A DNA stretch of 64,000 bases, taken from NCBI GenBank assembly GCA_030431455.1, contig JAUIJE010000018.1:76115-140114 (forward strand), read 5' to 3'. Below, in pieces: positions 1-8,378 of the stretch. The notes beneath the pieces were generated by a model, which was not told where the DNA came from, did no database searches, and was given only the letters and a program-made list of their open reading frames with translations. Positions within the stretch are counted from its first letter, which is position 1. Each line of letters starts with the position of its first letter. Position numbers and translations under genes: made by a program. This stretch comes from a bacterium (GTDB taxonomy: Bacteria; Myxococcota; UBA727; JAUIJE01).

Positions 1-15
1 CGAGAGGGGCGCCCC

Positions 16-1695
16 ATGAAAAAGACTGTGTTGTGGATGTGGTTGGCATTGCCGTGCGCGGCGTTGGCGTTGGCCGCGGGCGGTTGTCCGTCCGACGTGG
101 GGGATGGTGATGGAGATGGAGACGGCGACGGTGACGGGGACGGAGATGGAGACGGCGACGGGGACGGAGATGGAGACGGCGACGGGGACGGAGATGGAGA
201 CGGCGATGGAGATGGAGACGGCGATGGCGACGGTGATGGAGACGGCGATGGTGATGGCGACGGAGACGGCGATGGAGACGGTGACGGCGATGGGGATGGG
301 GACGGCGACGGCGACGGGGATCCGGACGCGGGGGTGATCGACGCGGGCGACGAAGGGCCCGACGCGGGGGGCGCAGGCATGGACGCGGGCCCCGCCGACG
401 CGGGGGGCGGGCTCTACGGCGATGACCCCGCCCGCTGCGGGATGGCGCCGTACAGTTGGTTGGACGCGTCCATGATGGGCACGGTCCTCGAGTCCCAGGA
501 GACGAACAGCTTCAACGCGGTGGTGCTGTTGTTGGCGCTCAACCAGCTGGAGAACGATGGGCAGGCGTCCATCGCGCGCAGCCCGCAGTACGATGTGAAG
601 GTGCACCGCCTGCGGTACCAGACCCAGGACCAAGGCGTGCTCGAGGACGCGACCGGTCTCATCGGTGTGCCCGAGGTGGACAACCCCGAGGAGTTGCCGG
701 TGCTGCTGTTCTTGCACGGCACGGTCGGGGTCTCCGACCCGTGCTCGCCGAGCCTGGACCCGATGTTCGGCGGGGACACCTACGAGACCAGCCTGGTGTT
801 GGGTTTGATTTCTTCGTTTGGCTATGTGGTGGTCGCGCCCGACTACTTGGGGCTCAAGAGCTTGGGGCCCCCTTCGCCGCGGCTGCACAGCTATCTCGTC
901 GGGGAGCCCACCGCGATCGCGTCGCTGGACATGGTGCGCGCGGCCCAGCAGTTTGTGCCCACGGTGGAAAACGACCTGACCCTCGGCGACCTGCTCGTGG
1001 TGGGGGCCTCCCAAGGGGGACACGCGGCCGCGTTCACCACACGGTTGCAGCCACATTATGCGCCGGAGCTGCCCATCACCGGTGCGGTGTTCGGCATTCC
1101 CCCCACCGCCCTCGCCGACCACATGAACATCGCGTTGGCCTCGGTCTCAGACCCCACCCCCAATGCGATTGCGTTCGGGCTCGGGGCCGAAGACTGGTAC
1201 GGGGCCGCCCCCGGCGGGTGGTCGTCCTACTTCGCCGCGCCCTACGACGTGGACCTGCCCAACTACGTGAGCAACACCTGCGACGTCGACATCCTCGACG
1301 GCCTCACCGAGCTGGACCAGATCTTTGCCCCCGGGTTGCTCGCGGCCAGCGCCACCCCGGGCCTGACCGGCTATGCCCCCTGGGACTGCTATTTGACCGA
1401 GAACACCCTCGCCACCACCAGCGTGCCCCGCGCCGAAGACACCCCGATCTTCTTCGTCACCGGCGAAAACGACACCCTGGTCGACACCGCCACCGAGCGC
1501 GCGTCGTTCACCAACCTGTGCGGCCTCGGCTACGACATGGTCTACCGGGAGTGCGCCGGGGCCGGCCACGCGGACGCGTTCTTGTACTCCCTCGACGAGC
1601 AGTTTGATTTCCTCGACGACCGCATGGCCGGTCTTCCGATGCCGGCCGACGCCTGCCAGCTGACCGCCCCGGTGACCTGCTCGAGCCAACCCTGA
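16..1695 (+). CDS. Secreted lipase-like alpha/beta-hydrolase lipoprotein with Asp-Gly linker
   Basis: A 559-aa exported esterase/lipase-like protein. Residues 1-24 look like a lipoprotein signal peptide ending in AAGGC, so Cys24 would be lipidated. About 73 residues of pure Asp-Gly repeat follow, then a stretch rich in Asp-Ala-Gly, and the hydrolase domain starts near residue 135. The fold is supported by LLFLHGT (oxyanion region), the nucleophile elbow GASQGG with Ser near residue 332, an acid candidate in GENDTLVD near 486 and a His in GAGHAD near 518. The spacing resembles secretory lipase-type hydrolases. The substrate cannot be told. An AGGGG ribosome site precedes the ATG, and the YjdF-like gene follows 4 nt after the stop. 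The acidic linker probably holds the enzyme away from the membrane (inference). Confidence 0.8.
   Translation: MKKTVLWMWLALPCAALALAAGGCPSDVGDGDGDGDGDGDGDGDGDGDGDGDGDGDGDGDGDGDGDGDGDGDGDGDGDGDGDGDGDGDGDGDGDGDGDGDGDPDAGVIDAGDEGPDAGGAGMDAGPADAGGGLYGDDPARCGMAPYSWLDASMMGTVLESQETNSFNAVVLLLALNQLENDGQASIARSPQYDVKVHRLRYQTQDQGVLEDATGLIGVPEVDNPEELPVLLFLHGTVGVSDPCSPSLDPMFGGDTYETSLVLGLISSFGYVVVAPDYLGLKSLGPPSPRLHSYLVGEPTAIASLDMVRAAQQFVPTVENDLTLGDLLVVGASQGGHAAAFTTRLQPHYAPELPITGAVFGIPPTALADHMNIALASVSDPTPNAIAFGLGAEDWYGAAPGGWSSYFAAPYDVDLPNYVSNTCDVDILDGLTELDQIFAPGLLAASATPGLTGYAPWDCYLTENTLATTSVPRAEDTPIFFVTGENDTLVDTATERASFTNLCGLGYDMVYRECAGAGHADAFLYSLDEQFDFLDDRMAGLPMPADACQLTAPVTCSSQP
103..321 (+). repeat. In-frame 6-bp tandem repeat encoding poly(Asp-Gly)
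   Basis: About 36 hexamer units of the form GAY GGN lie in frame inside the lipase-like lipoprotein gene. Third codon positions vary (c, g, t, a). This points to selection on the Asp-Gly protein sequence rather than recent slippage alone. Confidence 0.95.
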
Positions 1696-1699
1696 CCTC

Positions 1700-2335
1700 G
1701 TGCCCGGACACGCCCGGCTGCCCGTCGCCCTCGGGGCCTTGCTCGCGCTGGTGTTGATCCCCAGCGCGGCATGGGCCCCCGCGGGCCTGGCCTCGTGGAT
1801 GCTCGAGGTTGTCCCCGGGCTCTTGTTCGTGGGGTGGGCCGCGGTTCTCTATCCACGGTTTCCCCTCAGCCACCTCGTGTTCGTGCTCGCGTTTGTGCAC
1901 ATGCTCATCCTCAACTACGGCGGCATCTACACCTACGCCGAGACCCCCCTCGGCAACTGGGCCAAAGAGGCGTTCGACCTGTCCCGCAACCACTACGACC
2001 GGGTGGGGCACTTCGCGCTCGGCTTTTTGCCCGTGGTCGCGGTCCGCGAGGTGTTGCTGCGCAAAACACCTCTGGTTCGCGGCGGCTGGCTGTTCTTCTT
2101 GTGTCTGTGCGTCATCCTCGCCATCGCCGCGTTCTGGGAGCTCGTTGAATGGTGGGTCACGTTGCTCGTGGCCGGCGACACCGGCACCGCGTTTTTGGGC
2201 ACCCAAGGCGACGAGTGGGACGCCCAGTGGGACATGGTCCTCGCGCTGGTGGGGGCGGCGGTCGCCTATCCGCTCTTCGCCCGGCGCCACGACCGCTCGA
2301 TGGCCGCGGTCCCGCGTTCGGTCGCCACCCCCTAG
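1700..2335 (+). CDS. YjdF/DUF2238-type integral membrane protein
   Basis: A 211-aa membrane protein with about six hydrophobic segments. The motif NHYDRVGHFALGF near residue 95, the segment FWELVEWW and the downstream GDEWDAQWDM are typical of the YjdF (DUF2238) family, whose function is unknown. The start is a GTG 4 nt after the stop of the lipase-like gene, so the two are probably co-transcribed. No alternative ATG keeps the first membrane segment intact. Family assignment is fairly secure; biochemical role is not known. Confidence 0.8.
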   Translation: MPGHARLPVALGALLALVLIPSAAWAPAGLASWMLEVVPGLLFVGWAAVLYPRFPLSHLVFVLAFVHMLILNYGGIYTYAETPLGNWAKEAFDLSRNHYDRVGHFALGFLPVVAVREVLLRKTPLVRGGWLFFLCLCVILAIAAFWELVEWWVTLLVAGDTGTAFLGTQGDEWDAQWDMVLALVGAAVAYPLFARRHDRSMAAVPRSVATP

Positions 2336-2391
2336 GGGCCAAAAATCGGCTCAGGGGGCCCGTTTTCCCTCCAGGACGATGCACGATTGTC

Positions 2392-2420
2392 TTGACGAGT
2401 CGTCACCGAAAATGCAGATT
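2392..2420 (+). promoter_or_regulatory. Candidate sigma-70 promoter for tRNA-Phe
   Basis: TTGACG at 2392-2397, a 17-nt spacer and CAGATT at 2415-2420 lie about 18 nt before the tRNA. The -10 hexamer matches the consensus at only three positions. The GC-rich bases after it would suit a stringently controlled tRNA promoter. Confidence 0.5.
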
Positions 2421-2438
2421 GCGACCTCTCGCCCGAGC

Positions 2439-2514
2439 GCCCAGGTAGCTCAGTCGGTAGAGCAGAGGATTGAAAATCCTCGTGTCGGCGGTTCGATTCC
2501 GTCCCTGGGCACCA
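2439..2514 (+). tRNA. tRNA-Phe (GAA)
   Basis: A complete 76-nt cloverleaf with encoded CCA. The acceptor stem pairs GCCCAGG with CCTGGGC. The D arm contains AGCTCAGTCGGTAGAGC. The anticodon arm pairs GAGGA with TCCTC around the loop TTGAAAA, giving anticodon GAA. The T arm is GGCGG-TTCGATT-CCGTC. A strong terminator hairpin starts 3 nt after the CCA, and the gene is followed by a tandem array reusing parts of its 3' half. Confidence 0.97.
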
Positions 2515-3010
2515 AGAAAGCCTCCCGGTTCGCTGGGAGGCTTTCGCCGTTCTGGCCGGATTTTCAATCCAGCGGATTGACCTGTTTTTTTTGCGCGCTG
2601 CGCGCGCGTTTTGGCCTCGTGTCGGCGGTTCGATTCCGTCGTCTCAAGTGGACCAGCGACAGCCTCCCGGTTCGCTGGGAGGCTTTCGCCGTTCTGGCCG
2701 GATTTTCAATCCAGCGGATTGACCTGTTTTTTGCGCGCTGGCGGTTCGATTCCGTCGTTTCTGGTGGACCAGCGACAGCCTCCCGGTTCGCTGGGAGGCT
2801 GTCGCCGTTTCGGCCGGATTTTCAATCCCGAGGATTGACCTGTTTTTTGCGCGCTGCGCGCGCGTTTTGGCCTCCCATGACGCGGGGTGAGCGTGAGGCG
2901 ACATGTGCGCCGAACGCGAGGGGGACGACGTCCCCCTCGAGGGAACGTGGCGGTTCGATTCCGTCGTTTCTGATGGACCAGCGACAGCCTCCCGGTTCGC
3001 TGGGAGGCTT
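2515..3010 (+). repeat. Tandem array of terminator hairpins and tRNA-Phe fragments
   Basis: Four copies of the hairpin core AGCCTCCC-GGTTCGCT-GGGAGGCT occur (cores at 2519-2542, 2661-2684, 2777-2800, 2986-3009). Between them lie copies of the tRNA T arm: 2615-2640 repeats tRNA positions 2478-2503 exactly over 26 nt, and 2740-2756 and 2949-2965 repeat 17 nt of it. Each T-arm copy is followed by a sequence ending in GGACCAGCGAC just before the next hairpin. A 13-nt string identical to the reverse complement of the anticodon arm occurs three times. Poly-T runs and GCGC-rich palindromes fill the rest. No intact second tRNA is present and I see no credible protein gene across 2515-3074. Confidence 0.9.
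2517..2544 (+). terminator. Terminator hairpin after tRNA-Phe (copy 1 of 4)
   Basis: AAAGCCTCCC at 2517-2526 pairs with GGGAGGCTTT at 2535-2544 around the loop GGTTCGCT, a 10-bp stem. Only a short T run follows. The hairpin core recurs three more times downstream. Confidence 0.8.
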
Positions 3011-3074
3011 GGCGTACCCCACGAAGGCTATTCACGAATCCGCGGGTGGCGCACGGCTTGCTAGCCTCGGTGAG

Positions 3075-3797
3075 ATGCCGCTCGTTCTCACCTGCGAACA
3101 TGCCGGACGCGACGTGCCGGGGGACCTGCGGGCGCTGTTTCGGGGCCACGGTGACGCCTTGCGGTCGCACCGGGGCTGGGACCTCGGCGCGCTCGCGGTG
3201 GCGCGGGTCCTCGCGGCGGAGACCGGGGCGGAGCTTGTCTTCACCGAGACGTCGCGTCTTGTCGTCGACGCCAACCGGTCGCTGACCCACCCGCGCCTGC
3301 ACGCGGCGTGGCTGCGTGCGCTCCCGAAGGCGCAAAAGGCCGCGATCGTCGACGCCCACTGGCGGCCGCACCGGCGCGCGGTCGACGAGGCCCTTGCCCG
3401 GGCGATGCACCGCGGGCCGGTGGTGCACGTGGCCGTGCACAGCTTCACCCCCGACCTCGATGGGGAAAAACGCCACGCGGACATCGGGCTGCTCTACGAC
3501 CCGGGGCGGACCTGGGAGCGGCGTCTGGCCCTCGGGTGGCAGGCATCGTTCGACCCGCGCGCCTTTCGGGTCCGGCGCAACTACCCTTACCGCGGGGTCG
3601 CCGACGGGTTGCCCACATCCTTGCGCGAGAGGTGGCCGGACACGATGTACGCCGGGCTTGAACTCGAGCTGAACCAAGCCCTGGTGCGCGGCCCGGCCGG
3701 TGTGCGCGCGGTGGCTGCCGCCTGCGCGCCGTTTCTCGTCGAGGTCCAACAGGGGGGGCATCGCGCGGTGCCGTCGGAGAGGACCGATGCACCTTGA
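3075..3797 (+). CDS. N-formylglutamate amidohydrolase-family protein
   Basis: A 240-aa cytoplasmic protein. The N-terminus LVLTCEHAGRDVP, the segment SRLVVDANRS, the central VAVHSFTP and the C-terminal ELNQAL fit the N-formylglutamate amidohydrolase (HutG2-like) family. That family releases formate from N-formylglutamate and uses a metal held by His, Glu and Asp residues. The start is the ATG directly before PLVLTCEH. No histidine-degradation genes are nearby, so the true substrate may be another N-acyl amino acid. The 3' end overlaps the antiporter start by 11 nt, so the two are likely co-translated. Confidence 0.85.
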   Translation: MPLVLTCEHAGRDVPGDLRALFRGHGDALRSHRGWDLGALAVARVLAAETGAELVFTETSRLVVDANRSLTHPRLHAAWLRALPKAQKAAIVDAHWRPHRRAVDEALARAMHRGPVVHVAVHSFTPDLDGEKRHADIGLLYDPGRTWERRLALGWQASFDPRAFRVRRNYPYRGVADGLPTSLRERWPDTMYAGLELELNQALVRGPAGVRAVAAACAPFLVEVQQGGHRAVPSERTDAP

Positions 3798-4983
3798 CCC
3801 GATTCTGATCCGGCTCGCGGCGGTGGCGTTTTTGCTCGTCGCGGTGGGCGCGGTGTTGCGGCGGCTGCACCAGCCCTCGGTGATCGGCTATCTCGGGGTG
3901 GGGGCGCTGGTGGGGCCGCACGGCTTGGCCCTCATCGACGACGTCGACGCGGTGGGGCGCCTGGGGTCCATCGGCATCCTGTTGCTGCTGTTCTTCTTGG
4001 GGATGGAGGTGCCGATTCCGCAACTCCTGGCGCGATGGCGCACGCTGATCGCGGGCACCATCGTTCAGGTCGCGGCCAGCGTCGGCGCGGTGTGGCTGCT
4101 CGGCAGCAGCCTCGGGTGGGCGGCGGGGCGCATCGTGTTGCTGGGGTTTGTGATCAGCTTGTCGAGCACCGCGGTGGTGCTCGCGATGTTGCGGGAGTCG
4201 CACGAGCTCGGCGACGGCATCGGCGCGTTGGTGACCGGGGTGTTGTTGGTCCAGGACCTGGCGGTGATCCCGATGCTGATCATCATCGGCATGTTCGACG
4301 GCCGGCCCCTCGACGTGGGGGAGCTCGTGCGCCAGGTCATCGGGGCGTTCGGCCTGATGGGGGTGGCCTACTGGGGCCTGACCCGCGGCCGCGGCAAATT
4401 GGCGGTGACCCGGTGGGTGGCGGGCGATCGCGAGCTTGAACTCTACGCCGCGTTTTTGGCGTGTTCGGCCCTGGCTCTCGTCGCCGGGCTGCTCGGGTTG
4501 AGCGCGGCCCTCGGCGCGTTCGTGGCCGGGGTGGTGGTGTCCGCGCTCGACGACCGGCGCTGGATCAAGGCGCGGTTGGAGCTGTTCCACATGCTGTTGG
4601 TGGGGGCGTTTTTTATTGGGGTGGGGGCCCAGATCGATTTTCGGTTCGTGGCCGACAATGTGGCTGTGATCGTCGGGCTCGTGGGCGGGGCGGTGGCGAC
4701 CAACACCGTGATCAACGCGCTGGTGTTCCGCGTGGCCAAGTCGTCCTGGGGGGATGCGCTCTACGGTGGGGCGCTGATGAGCCAGATCGGCGAGTTCAGT
4801 TTTGTGCTCGCCGCGGTGGGCCTCGCCCAGGGCATCATCACCCCCTTCGCGCACCAGACGACCATCGCGATCATTGCGTTGTCGATGCTGGTCACGCCCG
4901 GGTATGTGGCGCTGATGCGCCGGCTGCGCGCCCGGGCCGCGGCCGATGGTCAGGCCGCGTCGGACAGCTCGGCGCCCGCGTGA
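3787..4983 (+). CDS. CPA2-type cation:proton antiporter (Kef-like membrane domain)
   Basis: A 398-aa polytopic membrane protein with roughly 12 hydrophobic segments. It begins LDPILIRLAAVAFLLVAVG and contains QPSVIGYLGVGALVGPHG, LLLFFLGMEV and SLSSTAVVLAMLRE, all typical of the Na+/H+ or K+/H+ exchanger domain of the CPA2 (KefB/KefC) group. The C-terminal RCK/TrkA nucleotide-binding domain of full-length Kef proteins is absent, so this is the membrane module alone. The start chosen is the ATG inside the end of the amidohydrolase gene. The 3' end runs 34 nt into the convergent GCS2-type gene. Confidence 0.88.
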   Translation: MHLDPILIRLAAVAFLLVAVGAVLRRLHQPSVIGYLGVGALVGPHGLALIDDVDAVGRLGSIGILLLLFFLGMEVPIPQLLARWRTLIAGTIVQVAASVGAVWLLGSSLGWAAGRIVLLGFVISLSSTAVVLAMLRESHELGDGIGALVTGVLLVQDLAVIPMLIIIGMFDGRPLDVGELVRQVIGAFGLMGVAYWGLTRGRGKLAVTRWVAGDRELELYAAFLACSALALVAGLLGLSAALGAFVAGVVVSALDDRRWIKARLELFHMLLVGAFFIGVGAQIDFRFVADNVAVIVGLVGGAVATNTVINALVFRVAKSSWGDALYGGALMSQIGEFSFVLAAVGLAQGIITPFAHQTTIAIIALSMLVTPGYVALMRRLRARAAADGQAASDSSAPA

Positions 4984-6209
4984 AACGCGCGGCCCTCGGC
5001 CAAACACCCGGCCAAGGTCCGGTACACCGCGGTCAACCGCGCCGGGGTCGGCTGGGGGCCGGCCGCGCGCAGCAGGCGCGTGGCCAGGGTGCCTTCGTCG
5101 AGGATGACCTCGATGTGGGCGCGGGCGGCGTCGCGCACCGGCAACAGGTCGAGCAGCTCGGTCCACACCGCCCCGGCCGAGGTGGGGTGGGGGGGCAGAC
5201 CGAGCACGGTGAGCAGCGCGGGGTCGCTGACCATGGCGCGTTCACCGTCGACGATGACGCGGTTGAACAACGCGGCCAGGGAATCTGTGGACAGCGCGCG
5301 CTGGGCGGTGCTCTTGCTCAAGCGCTCTTCGCACAGGGCCCGCACCAACGCGATGGTGAGCTCGGCCACCGCGAGGTCGGCCCCGGGATGTTCCTGCACA
5401 TCGATGACGCGGATTTCGATCGCCCCGCGGTCGAAGCGGGCGATGGCCCCCCGGGCGTTGATCCATTCGTGCCGGCACACGCCCTCGGGGTCGACGTCGC
5501 GCATGTCTGCGTAGATGTGTTGCAGGATGTCGCGTTCGTACTCGGCGGGGGTGAACACCGGCTCGGGCACGACCTGGCCGGTCACCGACGGGATCTTGGC
5601 CGCGTTGTCTCGGTAGGTCACGAGCCGAAAGTCGGTGGCGCCCTGGGCTTTGCCGTCGGCGAACGGGGTCGACGCGGACAGGGCCGGGAGCAAGGGCAGC
5701 ACCACGCGGATGGCCGCGTGCAACCGCCCGAACTGTTCGTCGTCGGAAAAGGGCAGGTTGATGTGCATGGATTGCAGGTTGGCCCAGCCGTGACCGCGGC
5801 AATCGAAGATGCGGTGCAAGGTGTTGTAGATGACGTCGTTTTCGTGGGGCCAGAGCGTGAGCTCGGTCAGGCTGTCCATGGTCGGGTGCATGCCCGACGG
5901 GAGCAGCATCGCGTTGTGTTCGCGCAGGAGCGCGTTGATGTCTCGCACATGTCGCTGGAAGGTGTGGGCGAACGGCGCGATGTCGGCCATGGGCCCGTTG
6001 GTTTTCATCTCGATGACGTGCAGGGCGAGCTCGTTGGACCAGGCCACGTCCCCGCGCTCGACTTCCATCTCCACCATCCCCGGTGGGGACACCGCGCGCA
6101 GCACCTCGTCGCACAGCGGCCGGACCCGCAGGGTGTCGCGGTCGACGATCATGTATTCGAGTTCGATGCCGTACCCTTCGAACAGGGACAGCGGCCACGC
6201 ATCGCTCAT
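4950..6209 (-). CDS. GCS2-type glutamate-cysteine ligase-like carboxylate-amine ligase
   Basis: A 419-aa enzyme of the glutamine-synthetase-fold GCS2 family, which forms gamma-glutamyl or related amide bonds with ATP. Visible family signals are GYGIELEYMIVD near residue 12, ELALHVIEMKTNGP near 78, MHINLPFSDDEQFG and RGAIEIRVIDVQE. The start is the ATG preceding SDAWPLSLFEG, with GAGG six bases upstream. It overlaps the stop of the RimK-like gene as ATGA, which implies translational coupling. As third gene of the peptidase-ATP-grasp-GCS2 operon it is more likely to act in a peptide-ligase pathway than in glutathione synthesis (inference); no glutathione synthetase gene is nearby. Confidence 0.85.
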   Translation of the reverse strand: MSDAWPLSLFEGYGIELEYMIVDRDTLRVRPLCDEVLRAVSPPGMVEMEVERGDVAWSNELALHVIEMKTNGPMADIAPFAHTFQRHVRDINALLREHNAMLLPSGMHPTMDSLTELTLWPHENDVIYNTLHRIFDCRGHGWANLQSMHINLPFSDDEQFGRLHAAIRVVLPLLPALSASTPFADGKAQGATDFRLVTYRDNAAKIPSVTGQVVPEPVFTPAEYERDILQHIYADMRDVDPEGVCRHEWINARGAIARFDRGAIEIRVIDVQEHPGADLAVAELTIALVRALCEERLSKSTAQRALSTDSLAALFNRVIVDGERAMVSDPALLTVLGLPPHPTSAGAVWTELLDLLPVRDAARAHIEVILDEGTLATRLLRAAGPQPTPARLTAVYRTLAGCLAEGRAFHAGAELSDAA

Positions 6210-7663
6210 CGGGTGCCTCGGGCTTCGAGCCGGGTCCGGAACCAACCCATCACCGCTCGGTACAAGTCTTTGCCCAGCACGCGGTCTTCTTCGCCCGCTT
6301 CGATGCTGGGGTTGTCGTTGACTTCGACGACCAAGAACCGGCCGTCCTTTTCTTTGATGTCGACGCCATACAGCCCCTGGCCCACGACCCTGGCCGCGCG
6401 CACCGCAAGCTTGACCGCGCCTTCGGGGGCGGACGCAATGTCCATGGTCTCGACCGCGCCGTAGTGGCGCTTGCCGCGCTCGTCGACGCGCTGGATTTGC
6501 CAGTGGCCGGGGGCCATGCCGTAGCGGCAGGCGTACAGGGGTTGTCCGTCGAGCACCCCCACCCGCCAGTCGAAGTCCGAGGGGGTCCAGGCCTGGGCCA
6601 CCACCAGCTCGCTGTCCTCAAAAAACGCCGCCAACAGCTGCGCGAGCTGTTCGGGGTCTTCGGCCTTTTTGACCCCCGCCGAGAAGGACGAGTCCGGGCG
6701 CTTGAGCACCACCGGGAACACGAACTCCTCGAGGATGCGGCCCGCGTGCCGTTCGTCGACGACCAGGCTCTTGGGGTGCGGCAGCTTGTGCTTGGCGAAG
6801 GCCTCGGCGAGGAACACCTTGTTGGTCGCGCGCACGATGCTGGTGCTGTCGTCCATCACCACCAAGCCATCGGCCTCGGCCCGGCGCGCGAAGCGGTAGG
6901 TGTGGTGGTTGACCGCGGTGGTCTCGCGCAAAAAGAGCGCGTCGAACTCCGGGATGCGGCCCGCGTCGGTCTTGTCGATGAACTCGACGTCCAGGTCGTG
7001 GTGCCGGGCCGCGGCCGCGAACCGATCGAGGGCGCCTTTGTCCGAGGGCGCATCCGCCTCCTCGGGATTGACCAGGATCGCGAGGTCGAACCGGGCCGCG
7101 CGTCGACGAGCCGGCCCGCGCTTGCGCCGGAAATGGGCCTCAGCCTGCTGCTGAACGAACGCGATGTGGTGATCGGGCACATCACTCAGGCCGATGGCCC
7201 GAAGGGTGGATAGCGAGAAGGTCCCGGCTTCGCGGTGAAAACGCGCGCGCAACAGGGGCACGGGAAAACGGTTGAACAGCGCGGTGGCGAGGTCTTGGTG
7301 GCGCGCGGCCAAACACCGGCCGAAATAGATGCTCAATGTATAGGCATCCGAGGTCAGGCTCTTGAGGCGCTTCTCGACCAGGGGCGCGAGCTCCGCCGCC
7401 ACCGCGCGCACCAACGCGTCGTTCTTGAGGTCCTGCATGGTGGAGACCGCGGGCAGGGGGCGGTGGCCGCGGCCGTCGGCGAGCAACGACACGTAGTAGC
7501 CCACCGTCTGGTAGCTGGAGGTGCGGCACAGGTTGAACACCCGGGCGCCCTTGGCCTGCGCGAAGGCGGGATCGGTGAGGTAGTCGCGGGCGCGCACGAG
7601 TTCGACCCCGGCGATGGGGAAGGACACCCGCGCGGGGTTGTCGACGACGAGGAGGGGGGTCAC
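6206..7663 (-). CDS. RimK-like ATP-grasp ligase with RLAN N-terminal domain
   Basis: A 485-aa ATP-dependent carboxylate-amine ligase. The N-terminal third (from LLVVDNPARVSFPIAG to about residue 160) matches the RLAN domain that precedes some RimK-type ATP-grasps. The ATP-grasp begins near residue 275 and shows FPVVLKRPDSSFSAGV, LVVAQAWTPSDFDWRVGV and the metal-binding VVEVNDNPSIEAGEED. Such enzymes add glutamate or other amino acids to proteins or small molecules. The start is a GTG one base after the stop of the C39-like gene, and the end overlaps the GCS2-type gene. Family membership is secure; the acceptor is unknown. Confidence 0.87.
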   Translation of the reverse strand: MTPLLVVDNPARVSFPIAGVELVRARDYLTDPAFAQAKGARVFNLCRTSSYQTVGYYVSLLADGRGHRPLPAVSTMQDLKNDALVRAVAAELAPLVEKRLKSLTSDAYTLSIYFGRCLAARHQDLATALFNRFPVPLLRARFHREAGTFSLSTLRAIGLSDVPDHHIAFVQQQAEAHFRRKRGPARRRAARFDLAILVNPEEADAPSDKGALDRFAAAARHHDLDVEFIDKTDAGRIPEFDALFLRETTAVNHHTYRFARRAEADGLVVMDDSTSIVRATNKVFLAEAFAKHKLPHPKSLVVDERHAGRILEEFVFPVVLKRPDSSFSAGVKKAEDPEQLAQLLAAFFEDSELVVAQAWTPSDFDWRVGVLDGQPLYACRYGMAPGHWQIQRVDERGKRHYGAVETMDIASAPEGAVKLAVRAARVVGQGLYGVDIKEKDGRFLVVEVNDNPSIEAGEEDRVLGKDLYRAVMGWFRTRLEARGTR

Positions 7664-7664
7664 G

Positions 7665-8378
7665 TCAGGCCCGCGGCCGCGACTTCGGTTGGATCGCGAC
7701 GAGGTTGGCGTCCCAGGTCATGACCCCGAGGAGCAGGGACGCGGTGAACCGTTCGATGGGCACTTGGTATTGGCTCATGCCGCTGCCAGGGTTGTCGTGC
7801 AGGGGGTCGGCCACCGAGGCGAGATGGGCGCTTTGGTCCCAGCCGGTGAGGACCACAAAGTGCCCGGTGGGGTCGCCGCCGACGTCGTCGTATTGGTCGT
7901 GGCGCTCCCGGGCGCAGTCGTAGAGGTAGGTCGCGTTGAGCCCGCACAGCAGCGGCACGCCGTCGTCGAGCCACGCCCCCACCATCGCCTCGGTGAGCGG
8001 CTGGTAGCGCACCGTGCCGCCGAGATCGAGAAACCCCCGGTAGGCCTCGGTGGCGAGTTGGAGCTTCTCGTCGTGGCGCTTTTTGGCCGCCTGGAGGAAC
8101 AGCTTGTCGCTCAGGTCGGCGGGGCGCGGCCCGAACCACGTCGGGTCGAACAGGTTGAGGTTGTAGGTCAGCAATGTGACGTCATACCCGCGGCGGAGGG
8201 CGTGCGAAGCCAGGGTGACCCCGAGGGTGCCGCCCGTGGGCAGGCTCGGGATGTCGTCGACGACGTCAGCGAGGGCGATGTCGTCGGCCCAGTAGCGGTA
8301 GACCGCGTGCAGGCAGGTCGGTCCGCAGGTGGTGTCGTCGGGCTGCGGCTCGACGTGGATGTGAAAATGGCTGGTCAT
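7665..8378 (-). CDS. C39-like papain-fold peptidase
   Basis: A 237-aa cysteine-peptidase-like protein without a signal peptide. The segment QPDDTTCGPTCLHAVYRYW places the catalytic Cys at about residue 18, and GHFVVLTGWD supplies the His, followed by VADPL for the Asp. It is first in a three-gene minus-strand operon with RimK-like and GCS2-type ligases, an association described for amidoligase pathways. It could cut a leader or amide bond formed by the two ligases. The start is the ATG before TSHFHIHVEP, because the reading frame upstream lacks family-like sequence. Confidence 0.82.
   Translation of the reverse strand: MTSHFHIHVEPQPDDTTCGPTCLHAVYRYWADDIALADVVDDIPSLPTGGTLGVTLASHALRRGYDVTLLTYNLNLFDPTWFGPRPADLSDKLFLQAAKKRHDEKLQLATEAYRGFLDLGGTVRYQPLTEAMVGAWLDDGVPLLCGLNATYLYDCARERHDQYDDVGGDPTGHFVVLTGWDQSAHLASVADPLHDNPGSGMSQYQVPIERFTASLLLGVMTWDANLVAIQPKSRPRA

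Noticed and set aside
103-321. Hexamer repeats as a possible CRISPR or regulatory satellite
   Set aside because: They are in frame, have no spacers and code for Asp-Gly.
2611-2838. Possible short proteins in the tRNA-Phe repeat array
   Set aside because: They are translations of repeated hairpins and tRNA fragments, without ribosome sites.
2615-2965. Additional intact tRNA genes in the array
   Set aside because: T-arm copies lack matching acceptor, D and anticodon arms; the 3' side is 4 nt too long for an acceptor end.
1809-3797. A 662-codon open frame across the YjdF gene, tRNA-Phe and the repeat array
   Set aside because: Only its last 240 codons match a protein family; the rest is out of frame with a real gene or runs through tRNA and terminators.
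3787-4983. Full KefB/KefC potassium efflux system
   Set aside because: The C-terminal TrkA-N domain is absent; only the membrane exchanger module is encoded.
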